From Candidatus Nanosyncoccus alces (lineage in GTDB: Bacteria; Patescibacteriota; Saccharimonadia; Saccharimonadales; Saccharimonadaceae): DNA of 64,000 nt. The position numbers were made by a program, and so were the translations under genes. Below, piece by piece: positions 1-6,924 of this stretch. A model generated the notes under the pieces. It saw only the letters and a program-made list of their open reading frames with translations, was not told the DNA's origin and did no database searches. Each line of letters begins with the position of its first letter. Positions within the stretch are counted from its first letter, which is position 1. The stretch is from NCBI RefSeq assembly GCF_004138395.1, contig NZ_PRLM01000006.1, positions 124,001 through 188,000 on the forward strand, in the 5' to 3' direction.

Positions 1-672
1 AAGGCCACCGAGAAGGGTTTAGCAGAATTCGACTTTGTGAATTTAAGAGATTTTGGCCTAGGACCGCATAAATCAGTAGACGACACACCTTATGGAGGCG
101 GAGATGGAATGTTGCTTCGATGTGAACCGGTATTTAATGCAATAGAACCAGTAAAAGCGAAGGATCCAGACGCGAAAGTGATTTTGCCTACCCCAGTAGG
201 AGTGATCTGGAGCCAGAAGCTAGCAAGAGAGTTTGCATTTAATTCGGGGCTGTGTCCGTCCGGCCTATCGCCATGGGCGGACGGCACTAATTCTCGCGCT
301 GCCGCGCTCCGAAATACCCCGAATCAAAACGCAAATTCTCATTTTATCATTCTGTGTCCTCACTACGAGGGGTACGACGAGCGGATTTTATCTATTGTAG
401 ACTATAAAATTTCTCTAGGAAAATATGTGCTAACTGGCGGAGAATTGCCGGCGCTAATTATTATTGATTCGGTAGTGCGACTAATTCCAGGGGTGCTAGG
501 GGGTGAAAAGTCGGCTGAGATTGAAAGTTTTTCGGATGGAGATAATCTAGAATACCCGCAATATACCAAACCCTATGATTTTCGTGGGATGACGGTGCCA
601 GACATTTTACTCTCTGGTAATCATGGTGAAGTCGCCAAATGGCGCGCGGAACATAGCGGTAAGGCCGGATAA
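1..672 (+). CDS. trmD: tRNA (guanine-N1-)-methyltransferase, 5' end outside window
   Basis: TrmD uses S-adenosylmethionine to methylate G37 next to the anticodon, which prevents +1 frameshifting. The frame is open from base 1 and already reads KATEKGLAEFDF before the conserved VNLRDF, so the start lies upstream of the window. Visible family motifs are VDDTPYGGGDGM, the knot-forming segment CPHYEGYDERI and TGGELPAL. Between AREFAF and HFIILC there are roughly 35 residues where the family normally has a short connection. That excess coincides with a GC-rich palindromic element listed separately. Identity is secure; whether the insert is tolerated as a surface loop is inference. Confidence 0.95.
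   Translation, partial: KATEKGLAEFDFVNLRDFGLGPHKSVDDTPYGGGDGMLLRCEPVFNAIEPVKAKDPDAKVILPTPVGVIWSQKLAREFAFNSGLCPSGLSPWADGTNSRAAALRNTPNQNANSHFIILCPHYEGYDERILSIVDYKISLGKYVLTGGELPALIIIDSVVRLIPGVLGGEKSAEIESFSDGDNLEYPQYTKPYDFRGMTVPDILLSGNHGEVAKWRAEHSGKAG
242..324. repeat. palindromic element inserted in frame in trmD
   Basis: A GC-rich block is bounded by perfect 8-bp inverted repeats, ATTCGGGG (242-249) and CCCCGAAT (317-324). It holds an internal hairpin CCGTCCG/CGGACGG. It shares three collinear blocks with a segment of uvrB (32763-32838): TTCGGGGC at the left, TCGCCA followed by N and GGG in the middle, and GCTCCGAA then CCCC at the right, with offsets equal within 1 nt. It adds a Ser/Pro/Ala-rich peptide to TrmD. 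It resembles in behaviour, not in sequence I can verify, the Rickettsia palindromic elements that insert within genes. Confidence 0.75.
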
Positions 673-693
673 AAATCGGTCGTAAGACTATTT

Positions 694-1236
694 TTACATT
701 GGACAACAAGGCACAAGAGTTCGTCTGCCGTTAATCTCTATATATTTGTCTTCACAATCACAATGATATTCCTGATGAAGTTCCTGGTAATTGTCTATTG
801 CGATTGGTAAACAGAATATAGATGTAGAAATTATCATAACGAAAAACGATATATAAAGAAATATTTTTTTCCTAAATAAAAATTTGTAAAAAAATGCTAG
901 CAACGTGGCGCTGGATATAATAAATACAAGTGAGACTGCAGAATACAAAATTGCGGCAACAGACCAATTATAAGAATCAAAATAGAAATTTATCAGGTCA
1001 AACAAACCCAGAAATATCGATATAAAGGAAGTTATAGTAATTAAGCCTCTTGTAAACTTACTCCTTTTGCTATATAGTGAATCTTTTTTAAGAGTAACAA
1101 AAGCTAATAAAACAATGGAGAGCAGAGCCAACATATAAAAGACTGTCATGAGTAGGTAGGTTCCACTCATTAGCATGTAGTAGCCACTATCTATCTCCCA
1201 TCTTGCTGCTTCGCCAAATATTTCAAACATATGCAT
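694..1236 (-). CDS. hypothetical four-helix membrane protein
   Basis: The family is not recognised. The 180-residue product has about four hydrophobic segments (near residues 17-45, 60-85, 95-120 and 125-150) and a short Cys-rich C-terminal tail containing CDCEDKY and VPCCPM that could bind metal or form disulfides. On the minus strand a promoter is visible: TTGACA, 18 bp, then TATACT preceded by TGT, ending only a few bases before ATG at 1236. An in-frame ATG further upstream would lie in or before the -10, so 1236 or the next ATG at 1230 is the likely start. The transcript would be leaderless or nearly so. The gene is convergent with trmD and divergent from recG. Confidence 0.6.
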   Translation of the reverse strand: MHMFEIFGEAARWEIDSGYYMLMSGTYLLMTVFYMLALLSIVLLAFVTLKKDSLYSKRSKFTRGLITITSFISIFLGLFDLINFYFDSYNWSVAAILYSAVSLVFIISSATLLAFFYKFLFRKKIFLYISFFVMIISTSIFCLPIAIDNYQELHQEYHCDCEDKYIEINGRRTLVPCCPM

Positions 1237-1319
1237 TTTTAGTATAACAGCCAATTGATTAACTTGTCAATCATAGATGTAGGCAAGGGCAGATTTAATA
1301 ACTATAGTATAATGGGATC

Positions 1320-3335
1320 ATGGATTTGTTTGCCGGAGTGGAGACTTTACCAGGGATAGGCCCGAAACGGGCAGAGATTTTGAAAAAAGCCGGCATCCGC
1401 ACGGTACGGGATTTTTTTTACAATTTACCGAGAGATTACAACAATTACGAAACGCCCACTTCTATTGCCGAAATGCGCCCCGGCAAGGTGGCGATAAAGG
1501 GAAAAATAGATAGCCTTTCCGTGCGGCAGGCGCGGAGGCGGCGGCTCTCTATAGTGGAAGGCGTGATTAGGGATGGTACCGGGGCAGTAAAAGTAGTGTG
1601 GTTTAACCAATCCTACCGGATGCGACAGTTCTCGCCAGAGAAGGAATATTTTTTTACCGGTAATTTTGAGCTCAAAAACGGGCGTTACAGCTTGATTTCG
1701 CCGTCGGCCGCCGAAGTAGCCGAGATAGATCCCAGGAACGGTCTTAGCCCCATCTACGTGGCTCACGGGGCGTTGAAATCGCATGATTTTAGGCGGCTCA
1801 TCGCAAATTCGCGTAGTAAATTCGCCAGCATCCCTGATCTTTTGCCTACGGTGAAGCCCGGCACGCGCAAAAACGCCCTGTTTTACGCCCATTTTCCCAA
1901 TTCCATTAAATCCGCCCAAAACGCCAGAGATTATCTGGCCTACGAAGAGCTATTCGAACTGATACTGGCGGCAAAGCTCAACCGCCAAGAGAACGACAAG
2001 CTAAAAGCTGAAAAAATTCCCTTTAATGCAGCAAAAATTAAGGATTTTGTGGCGAAATTGCCTTTTCAACTAACGGGAGCGCAGAGATTGGCGGCGTGGG
2101 AAATTTTCCAGAATATGGAAAAAGACACGCCAATGAATAGACTTTTACAGGGAGATGTAGGGGCAGGCAAAACGATGGTGGCAGCTCTGGCGGCCTATGC
2201 GGTCGCGCTAGAGTGCCGTCAGGTGGCCCTGCTCGCGCCCACCGCTATACTAGCCACTCAGCACTATGAAGGGCTCTCAAAGCTTCTAGGCGCGTTTGGA
2301 GTGAAGGTGGCACTGCTGACGGGTGCCACCAAGCAAAAATCTGAGCTAAAGAAACAAATCGCTACAGGGAGGATAGATGTGGTAATTGGTACACACGCGC
2401 TGCTCACAGACGATACGGAGTTCCAACGGTTATCTCTGGTAGTGATAGACGAACAGCACCGTTTTGGGGTGGGGCAGCGGCAAAAGTTGCTGTTAAAATC
2501 CCCTAGCGGCCTGGCGCCGCACCTACTTGCGATGACTGCCACCCCTATACCGCGGTCTTTGCAGCTGACCGTATTTGGAGATTTGGATGTATCTATTTTA
2601 AACGAGCTGCCTAAAGGGCGGCAACCAATCGCCACCAAAATTTTAACAGAGCTAGAAACTAGAGAGACTTTGTACCCGAAAATCCGCGAAACTTTGAGCG
2701 AAAAAAGCCAAGCATACTGGGTATGCAAGGCAATAGATGATGATCCGCGCACCGAGACTACTTCGGTAAAATCGCGTTGCGAAAAACTGAAAAAGGTCTT
2801 CCCGGGGGCGAAGATCGAGTTTTTGCACGGGCGGATGAAACCGGCCGAGAAAGATGATATAATGGAGCGATTTTCCAGGAATGAAATTCAGATACTGATA
2901 TCTACCACAGTAGTAGAAGTGGGGGTAGATGTACCAAATGCCACTTTGATGGTAATAGAGAACGCCGAAAGCTATGGCCTAGCTCAATTACATCAATTAA
3001 GGGGCCGGGTGGGGCGAGGAAGCAAAGCATCTTTTTGCTATCTGCTAACCCCTGGCGATAACCCGCCTTCACGGCGACTAAGAGAATTAGAGAAATCTAC
3101 CGACGGGTTCCATCTGGCGGAAGTAGATTTGAAGCTGCGCGGCCCAGGGGAGATTTATGGCGCCCTACAACATGGAGCGTTAGATTTGCGCATTGCTACA
3201 CTTTCCGATACTAAACTGATTCACCGCGTCCAAGCAGACGTTAAAGAGTTCTTGAAAAATCCTGAAAATATGGTAAAATACAAGGAATTAATGAGCGGTA
3301 TTACCAGATACCAACAAATAACCACCCTAAACTAA
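1320..3335 (+). CDS. recG: ATP-dependent DNA helicase RecG
   Basis: RecG remodels stalled replication forks and branch-migrates Holliday junctions. The 671-residue length fits the family. An N-terminal helix-hairpin-helix-like stretch (GVETLPGIGPKRAEIL) leads into the OB wedge domain. Walker A is LLQGDVGAGKT, the DEAD-box equivalent is DEQHRFG, and later motifs include MTATPIPR and QLRGRVGRG. A TATAAT at 1308-1313 lies 6 nt before ATG with no Shine-Dalgarno site, so the mRNA is probably leaderless. The stop codon overlaps the rsmD start (TAATG), implying translational coupling. Confidence 0.97.
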   Translation: MDLFAGVETLPGIGPKRAEILKKAGIRTVRDFFYNLPRDYNNYETPTSIAEMRPGKVAIKGKIDSLSVRQARRRRLSIVEGVIRDGTGAVKVVWFNQSYRMRQFSPEKEYFFTGNFELKNGRYSLISPSAAEVAEIDPRNGLSPIYVAHGALKSHDFRRLIANSRSKFASIPDLLPTVKPGTRKNALFYAHFPNSIKSAQNARDYLAYEELFELILAAKLNRQENDKLKAEKIPFNAAKIKDFVAKLPFQLTGAQRLAAWEIFQNMEKDTPMNRLLQGDVGAGKTMVAALAAYAVALECRQVALLAPTAILATQHYEGLSKLLGAFGVKVALLTGATKQKSELKKQIATGRIDVVIGTHALLTDDTEFQRLSLVVIDEQHRFGVGQRQKLLLKSPSGLAPHLLAMTATPIPRSLQLTVFGDLDVSILNELPKGRQPIATKILTELETRETLYPKIRETLSEKSQAYWVCKAIDDDPRTETTSVKSRCEKLKKVFPGAKIEFLHGRMKPAEKDDIMERFSRNEIQILISTTVVEVGVDVPNATLMVIENAESYGLAQLHQLRGRVGRGSKASFCYLLTPGDNPPSRRLRELEKSTDGFHLAEVDLKLRGPGEIYGALQHGALDLRIATLSDTKLIHRVQADVKEFLKNPENMVKYKELMSGITRYQQITTLN

Positions 3336-3859
3336 TGAGCAATATCAAAATTACATCTGGAAAATTTAGAGGACGGACGATCGAATCGCCCGATTCTAAG
3401 GCTACCCACCCGATGGGAGCAAGGGAAAAGTTGGCGCTATTTAACATGATTGCTGATTATTTACCTGGGGCAAATGTATTAGATGCTTATGCCGGCTCGG
3501 GAGCGCTAGGGATAGAAGCACTTTCACGCGGAGCGAGTTACGCGATGTTTGTAGAGAAAAATTCACGCGCCGCCGCGGTAATTCGTAAGAATTTGACAAA
3601 TTTAGAGCTTTTGAAAAGTGCTGGAGTGTCTGAGGGGGACGTGAAGAACTTCCTGGCACCTAACAGCTTTGATATTATCATCGCTGACCCACCATATGAT
3701 GATTTTGAAGTGCGAAGCACAGAGCTTTTGGTAAAGTTTTTGAAGAAGGGCGGGATTTTAGTACTATCTCATCCGACTGAGACCCCAGAGATTAATGGAT
3801 TGACTCTACAAAAAACGCGTACTTATGCCGCAGCGCATATTTCGGTTTACATAAAGTAG
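3335..3859 (+). CDS. rsmD: 16S rRNA (guanine966-N2)-methyltransferase RsmD
   Basis: RsmD methylates G966 of 16S rRNA in the assembled small subunit using S-adenosylmethionine. The 174-residue protein begins with the typical ITSGKFRGRTIESP segment and has ARGEKL-like MGAREKLALFNM, the SAM-binding VLDAYAGSGALGIEALSRGA and the catalytic ADPPYDDF (an N6/N2-type DPPY motif). Its ATG overlaps the recG stop by one base, so the two form an operon. Family assignment is secure; the base specificity follows from the family. Confidence 0.93.
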   Translation: MSNIKITSGKFRGRTIESPDSKATHPMGAREKLALFNMIADYLPGANVLDAYAGSGALGIEALSRGASYAMFVEKNSRAAAVIRKNLTNLELLKSAGVSEGDVKNFLAPNSFDIIIADPPYDDFEVRSTELLVKFLKKGGILVLSHPTETPEINGLTLQKTRTYAAAHISVYIK

Positions 3860-3881
3860 TCTGCTCTTACTTATTGGCGAC

Positions 3882-3910
3882 TTGCATTGTTGCATTAATT
3901 GTGATATTAT
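3882..3910 (+). promoter_or_regulatory. promoter of the 3964 gene
   Basis: TTGCAT (3882-3887), a 17-bp spacer, and TATTAT (3905-3910) preceded by TGTGA. It follows the same design as the other accessory promoters in the window. Confidence 0.7.
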
Positions 3911-3963
3911 TGCCGGACGGATCGAGCGTAATCTCGAAATTTAGTACTTTAGGAGAACAAAGA

Positions 3964-4386
3964 ATGAAAGATCAGCCTACCTATATATTGGGTATATCTT
4001 TGCAGAAAAAGACGCAATGGCGGAAATGTTGTATTGAAAAATACGAAATTCTACCAACTTCTACTGAGCAGTATTCTACAATGTCTAGAGAGATAATCCA
4101 CACGATAGATTATTTCGGCAACGAATTTATGCAACAACATTTTGGCAAGAATTTAATACATTTTGGTCCGAACGGTAGCGGAACTGGTTTCGTCTTAATT
4201 TTGAATGGACAGTATGACGATAAGGCTATTGCCAATACTATGCAAAAGTTTTATGCGTTCCTAGACACCGTTGACGGTTCGGACATAGATACAGCAGGTT
4301 TTGATTTGCCCGGGGCTCAGTGGATAATAATGTATTATGTCACCATGCTTAGTCAAGTACTGCGTCGACACTCGGCCAGCACATAG
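3964..4386 (+). CDS. hypothetical protein (140 aa)
   Basis: No family is recognised. The open frame extends upstream, but the promoter at 3882-3910 and an AGGAGA ribosome binding site 8 nt before ATG 3964 fix this start, giving MKDQPTYILGISL. The protein looks soluble, with no signal peptide or clear membrane segment, and a glycine-rich patch HFGPNGSGTGF in the middle. It is a monocistronic unit. Its TAG stop sits at the loop of its own terminator hairpin. It opens an island of four similar orphan units. Confidence 0.65.
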   Translation: MKDQPTYILGISLQKKTQWRKCCIEKYEILPTSTEQYSTMSREIIHTIDYFGNEFMQQHFGKNLIHFGPNGSGTGFVLILNGQYDDKAIANTMQKFYAFLDTVDGSDIDTAGFDLPGAQWIIMYYVTMLSQVLRRHSAST

Positions 4387-4398
4387 TGCTGGTTTTTT
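4376..4398 (+). terminator. intrinsic terminator overlapping the stop codon
   Basis: CCAGCAC, loop ATA, GTGCTGG, then six T. The stop codon of the 3964 gene lies at the loop/3' arm. A nearly identical stem ends the next gene at 5061-5086. Confidence 0.88.
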
Positions 4399-4431
4399 CT
4401 TGACGTAAAGCCAGTGAGTCATACGGCAACA

Positions 4432-4460
4432 TTGACATTTTTACATAAGTGTGATATAAT
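4432..4460 (+). promoter_or_regulatory. promoter of the 4531 gene
   Basis: TTGACA (4432-4437), 17 bp, TATAAT (4455-4460), with GTGTGA just before the -10. The ~63-nt leader holds a small hairpin CCAGG (4487-4491)/CCTGG (4498-4502). Confidence 0.88.
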
Positions 4461-4530
4461 TCAGGTGGTATTTTAATTATCCCGTACCAGGCGGAATCCT
4501 GGAATTTGCACCTTAAAAGGAGAATAAAAA

Positions 4531-5046
4531 ATGACAGATTTATGGATCGAAAATGGCACAAAGTCAAAGTCTACTGGGCTGATTATCGCTCCGGAGAGCT
4601 TCGAGCTGAGACGCGACGTCGTCCTCATTGACACGGGCGTGACCTTGCGCAAGGGAAAAGCTTTCTTCACTTATGCAGAGGTTGAAGCTCTGCGGAAACA
4701 GAACCAGCTCCCTAAGGGCTGGGAACTGCCCACTTACGAGGAGGCAGAGGCGCTACTCGAGGAATTCGTCGAGAAATCCGACAATACGAGCCACGGTTTC
4801 GTGAACAAGCTCAAGCTCGATTTCAGCGGCTACGTATACCCTAAGATGCAGAGATATAACGAGGATCCCTCTGCTGCTGCCTATGAGACTATCGACGGCA
4901 ACTATCTGGAGGGGCGCTTCTGGGTAGAAAATCCGGATAAGAATTCGCTGTATGCGATTCTTGTAAGGCGACATGGGCTGCCGAAGTTGCAAACTTTCTG
5001 CGCCGAAAGCGGAGCCAAGATTCGTCTGGTTCGTCAAATTTCGTAA
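4531..5046 (+). CDS. hypothetical protein resembling Fib_succ_major/DUF1566-type domains
   Basis: The 171-residue protein has the order of short motifs typical of the Fibrobacter succinogenes major paralogous domain: GWELPTYEEAEALLE (like GWRLPTDEEWEAL), then FSGYVYP, a G.FWVE segment, YAILVRR and a terminal IRLVRQI. No signal peptide is visible, unlike many family members, so its location is uncertain. AAAAGGAG precedes ATG by a normal distance. The gene favours CTC, GAG, AAG and GCC codons, unlike the TTA/CTA/AAA-rich housekeeping genes nearby. A perfect inverted repeat TAAAGGAG/CTCCTTTA starts at its stop codon. The domain call is by eye and moderate. Confidence 0.65.
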   Translation: MTDLWIENGTKSKSTGLIIAPESFELRRDVVLIDTGVTLRKGKAFFTYAEVEALRKQNQLPKGWELPTYEEAEALLEEFVEKSDNTSHGFVNKLKLDFSGYVYPKMQRYNEDPSAAAYETIDGNYLEGRFWVENPDKNSLYAILVRRHGLPKLQTFCAESGAKIRLVRQIS

Positions 5047-5060
5047 AGGAGTCTCCTTTA

Positions 5061-5086
5061 GCCAGCACGTAGTGCTGGCTTTTTTT
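5061..5086 (+). terminator. intrinsic terminator
   Basis: GCCAGCAC, loop GTA, GTGCTGGC, then seven T. Confidence 0.92.
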
Positions 5087-5100
5087 CTCGCTCCCTAATT

Positions 5101-5129
5101 TTGACATTTTTAATAAAGTGTGCTATAAT
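5101..5129 (+). promoter_or_regulatory. promoter of the 5150 gene
   Basis: TTGACA (5101-5106), 17 bp, TATAAT (5124-5129), with GTGTGC before the -10. It is very similar to the promoter at 4432-4460. Confidence 0.88.
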
Positions 5130-5149
5130 AGAAGGATAAGGAGTTTGTT

Positions 5150-5644
5150 ATGTATCAGCAACAAGAGGTGGAGAAAAAAGAACGTCGCAAAATTATCGCT
5201 GCCGCAACGGTGGCTGTTGCCTTGATTTTGATTTTGATTGTGGCAATCATCGTAGTTGCGACTAAAAAGTCTAGTCGTACCAGTATCAGCAAAGAAGAAA
5301 ATAGTTCTTTTGAGCTAAAGGACGAGTCGTCGGAAAATACCGAAGACGAGACCAAGGACCAGGCAGATCAGAAATCTGAGGAGGAAACCAATGAAAACTC
5401 CGAAGCGGGCCAGACTCCTGCGATTGGAACTATCTCAACGGAAAAGACTAAGGCTAAAGAAGATAACAAGAGCACAGAATCAACAAAAGCCGAGCAAAAG
5501 ACCGAAAACGCTACTGTAGTAGTTAGCGATAGCAGGGGAGACATGCCGAATACTGGACCAGAAGATTTCCTTCCTGTTGCTTTGATGGCTGGGATGTTGG
5601 CGACTTATTTAACTTCGGCGGTTCTTACTAAAAGAGAAGCTTAG
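5150..5644 (+). CDS. small surface protein with N-terminal anchor and MPNTG sorting-like signal
   Basis: The 164-residue protein starts with a charged segment and one membrane helix (about 15-37). A Glu/Lys/Ser/Thr-rich low-complexity linker follows (about 45-130). The C-terminus has MPNTG at 132-136, then a hydrophobic stretch (about 140-158) and the basic tail TKREA. This order matches a sortase substrate signal with Met in place of the usual Leu. If cleaved by a sortase the linker would be attached to the wall; otherwise it forms a two-helix loop. No sortase gene lies in the window. AAGGAG precedes ATG, and own promoter and terminator flank it. Confidence 0.78.
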   Translation: MYQQQEVEKKERRKIIAAATVAVALILILIVAIIVVATKKSSRTSISKEENSSFELKDESSENTEDETKDQADQKSEEETNENSEAGQTPAIGTISTEKTKAKEDNKSTESTKAEQKTENATVVVSDSRGDMPNTGPEDFLPVALMAGMLATYLTSAVLTKREA

Positions 5645-5656
5645 GATTAGTACTTC

Positions 5657-5686
5657 AAAAAAGCGAGCAAAAGAACTCGCTTTTTT
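5657..5686 (+). terminator. intrinsic terminator
   Basis: AAAAAAGCGAG (to 5667) pairs with CTCGCTTTT (from 5676) and runs into six T. Confidence 0.88.
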
Positions 5687-5712
5687 GGTAGTTTATGCTA
5701 TAATTGGAATAC

Positions 5713-5797
5713 GCCCGGATGGTGGAATTGGTAGACACGTATGCCTTAGGAGCATATGCCGCAAGGTGTGCAGGTTCAAATCCTGTTCCGGGCACCA
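5713..5797 (+). tRNA. tRNA-Leu (anticodon UAG)
   Basis: Acceptor arm GCCCGGA pairs with TCCGGGC, followed by A and an encoded CCA (5795-5797). The D-arm contains AATTGGTAGACA, the anticodon loop reads CTTAGGA, a long variable arm typical of tRNA-Leu follows, and the T-arm is CAGGTTCAAATCCTG. TATAAT at 5699-5704 places the transcript start at about the mature 5' end. Confidence 0.96.
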
Positions 5798-5832
5798 CAG
5801 CTGGCCCAGTCGGGCTATTTTTGTTGTGATAG

Positions 5833-5861
5833 TTGACTTTTAGGAAAAAGAATGCTATAGT
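5833..5861 (+). promoter_or_regulatory. promoter of the 5911 gene
   Basis: TTGACT (5833-5838), 17 bp, TATAGT (5856-5861). GGAGGT follows before ATG 5911 and sets the start. Confidence 0.75.
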
Positions 5862-5910
5862 AGGGAGGTTGTTATCTACGACAATTAATTTTTTGGAGGT
5901 GCTACGAAAA

Positions 5911-6816
5911 ATGGATAACAAAGTAATTTCAAAAGCAATCAATAAGAAGTTCAACGAAAAGACCGCGCGAGCTGCGTACAGCGATTTGAAGATACTGGCG
6001 GCAGAAGAAATTCTGCAGCTGACACGCTCAGAGTTTTGTAAGCCTTTGAAGCTTACTGTGTGCGAAAGCGAGAAAGACGGCAAAAAGCGAGTCACGGTCA
6101 CTGGTGATAAGGTCGGGACTCTGGCGACGCTCCAGTTTGAGGGCAAAAAATGGATTGCGCTGGAAGGTTCTAAAATGACTCTGGAGGAGTTCGAGACTTA
6201 CACCGATCCCGAGCTCGTGGCCGAGATTATGAGCAACGATACTACCGGCGCATACGAAGAAGATGCCATGATGCCGGATGGACTGGTGCCAATAGTCGAG
6301 GCGGTAGAAATTTATTCGAGAGACACTGATGTTCACAAGCTGGTTAAAGACTACATGACCAACAGTATCGGTAAGATATCTTCGAGCGTCAGCGGCATAG
6401 CTGAATTAATCAGTTCCATCGACAACGTCGACCAGACCAGAATGCTGACGGCGCTGATTGATGCTCTGGACAACCGACAGAACGAACCCAATACCTATCT
6501 GGAGTCCACTTATAAAGATTTTCTGAAGGCTAATCCTTTCGGCGCAGACAAGATAGTGCACGCGCTCTGTGTGGACTACTGGACAATCTCAGACGAGGAA
6601 TGGCGCCTGCTTGAATCGCCCAAGAGCAAAGTTACGAACAAAGGTAGGACTCCGTTGAGAGAGATTATTCTAAAGAAAGGTGCCCGCTACACCGAAGCGG
6701 TTAGAAAAATTGCCGGCAAGGCAGTAATCACCGGAACCATCTATCCAGCAATAACACTCAAGGTAGCGAAAATCCGTCTGGATATTCTCTTCCGGCCGAT
6801 GTTCTTCGCGGACTAA
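5911..6816 (+). CDS. hypothetical protein (301 aa)
   Basis: The family is not recognised. GGAGGT about 10 nt before ATG 5911 and the promoter upstream rule out the earlier in-frame ATG at 5833, which lies inside the -35. The product is soluble-looking, with a mixed N-terminal half (KWIALEGSKMTLEEFETY) and an acidic middle containing NDTTGAYEEDAMM. A C-terminal alpha-helical part has repeated acidic/aliphatic residues. Codon choice (CTG, GAG, AAG) resembles other accessory genes. It is a stand-alone unit between tRNA-Leu and a strong terminator. Confidence 0.65.
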   Translation: MDNKVISKAINKKFNEKTARAAYSDLKILAAEEILQLTRSEFCKPLKLTVCESEKDGKKRVTVTGDKVGTLATLQFEGKKWIALEGSKMTLEEFETYTDPELVAEIMSNDTTGAYEEDAMMPDGLVPIVEAVEIYSRDTDVHKLVKDYMTNSIGKISSSVSGIAELISSIDNVDQTRMLTALIDALDNRQNEPNTYLESTYKDFLKANPFGADKIVHALCVDYWTISDEEWRLLESPKSKVTNKGRTPLREIILKKGARYTEAVRKIAGKAVITGTIYPAITLKVAKIRLDILFRPMFFAD

Positions 6817-6830
6817 TCTTATTGACCTTT

Positions 6831-6860
6831 ATACCCCGACTTTTAGCCGGGGTATTTTTT
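6831..6860 (+). terminator. intrinsic terminator
   Basis: ATACCCCG (6831-6838) pairs with CGGGGTAT (6848-6855) and continues into a T run. Confidence 0.9.
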
Positions 6861-6924
6861 AGGTTTTTATTTTTAAATTCCGAAATTTTGATAAGGCATT
6901 TTATATGTTATAATCATAACCAAG

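Noticed and set aside
4487-4502. Riboswitch in the leader of the 4531 gene
   Set aside because: Only one 5-bp hairpin is visible in ~63 nt; no conserved aptamer or expression platform.
5655-6146. Minus-strand open frame across tRNA-Leu
   Set aside because: It covers a tRNA gene, a terminator and the start of a supported gene; no ribosome binding site or family features.
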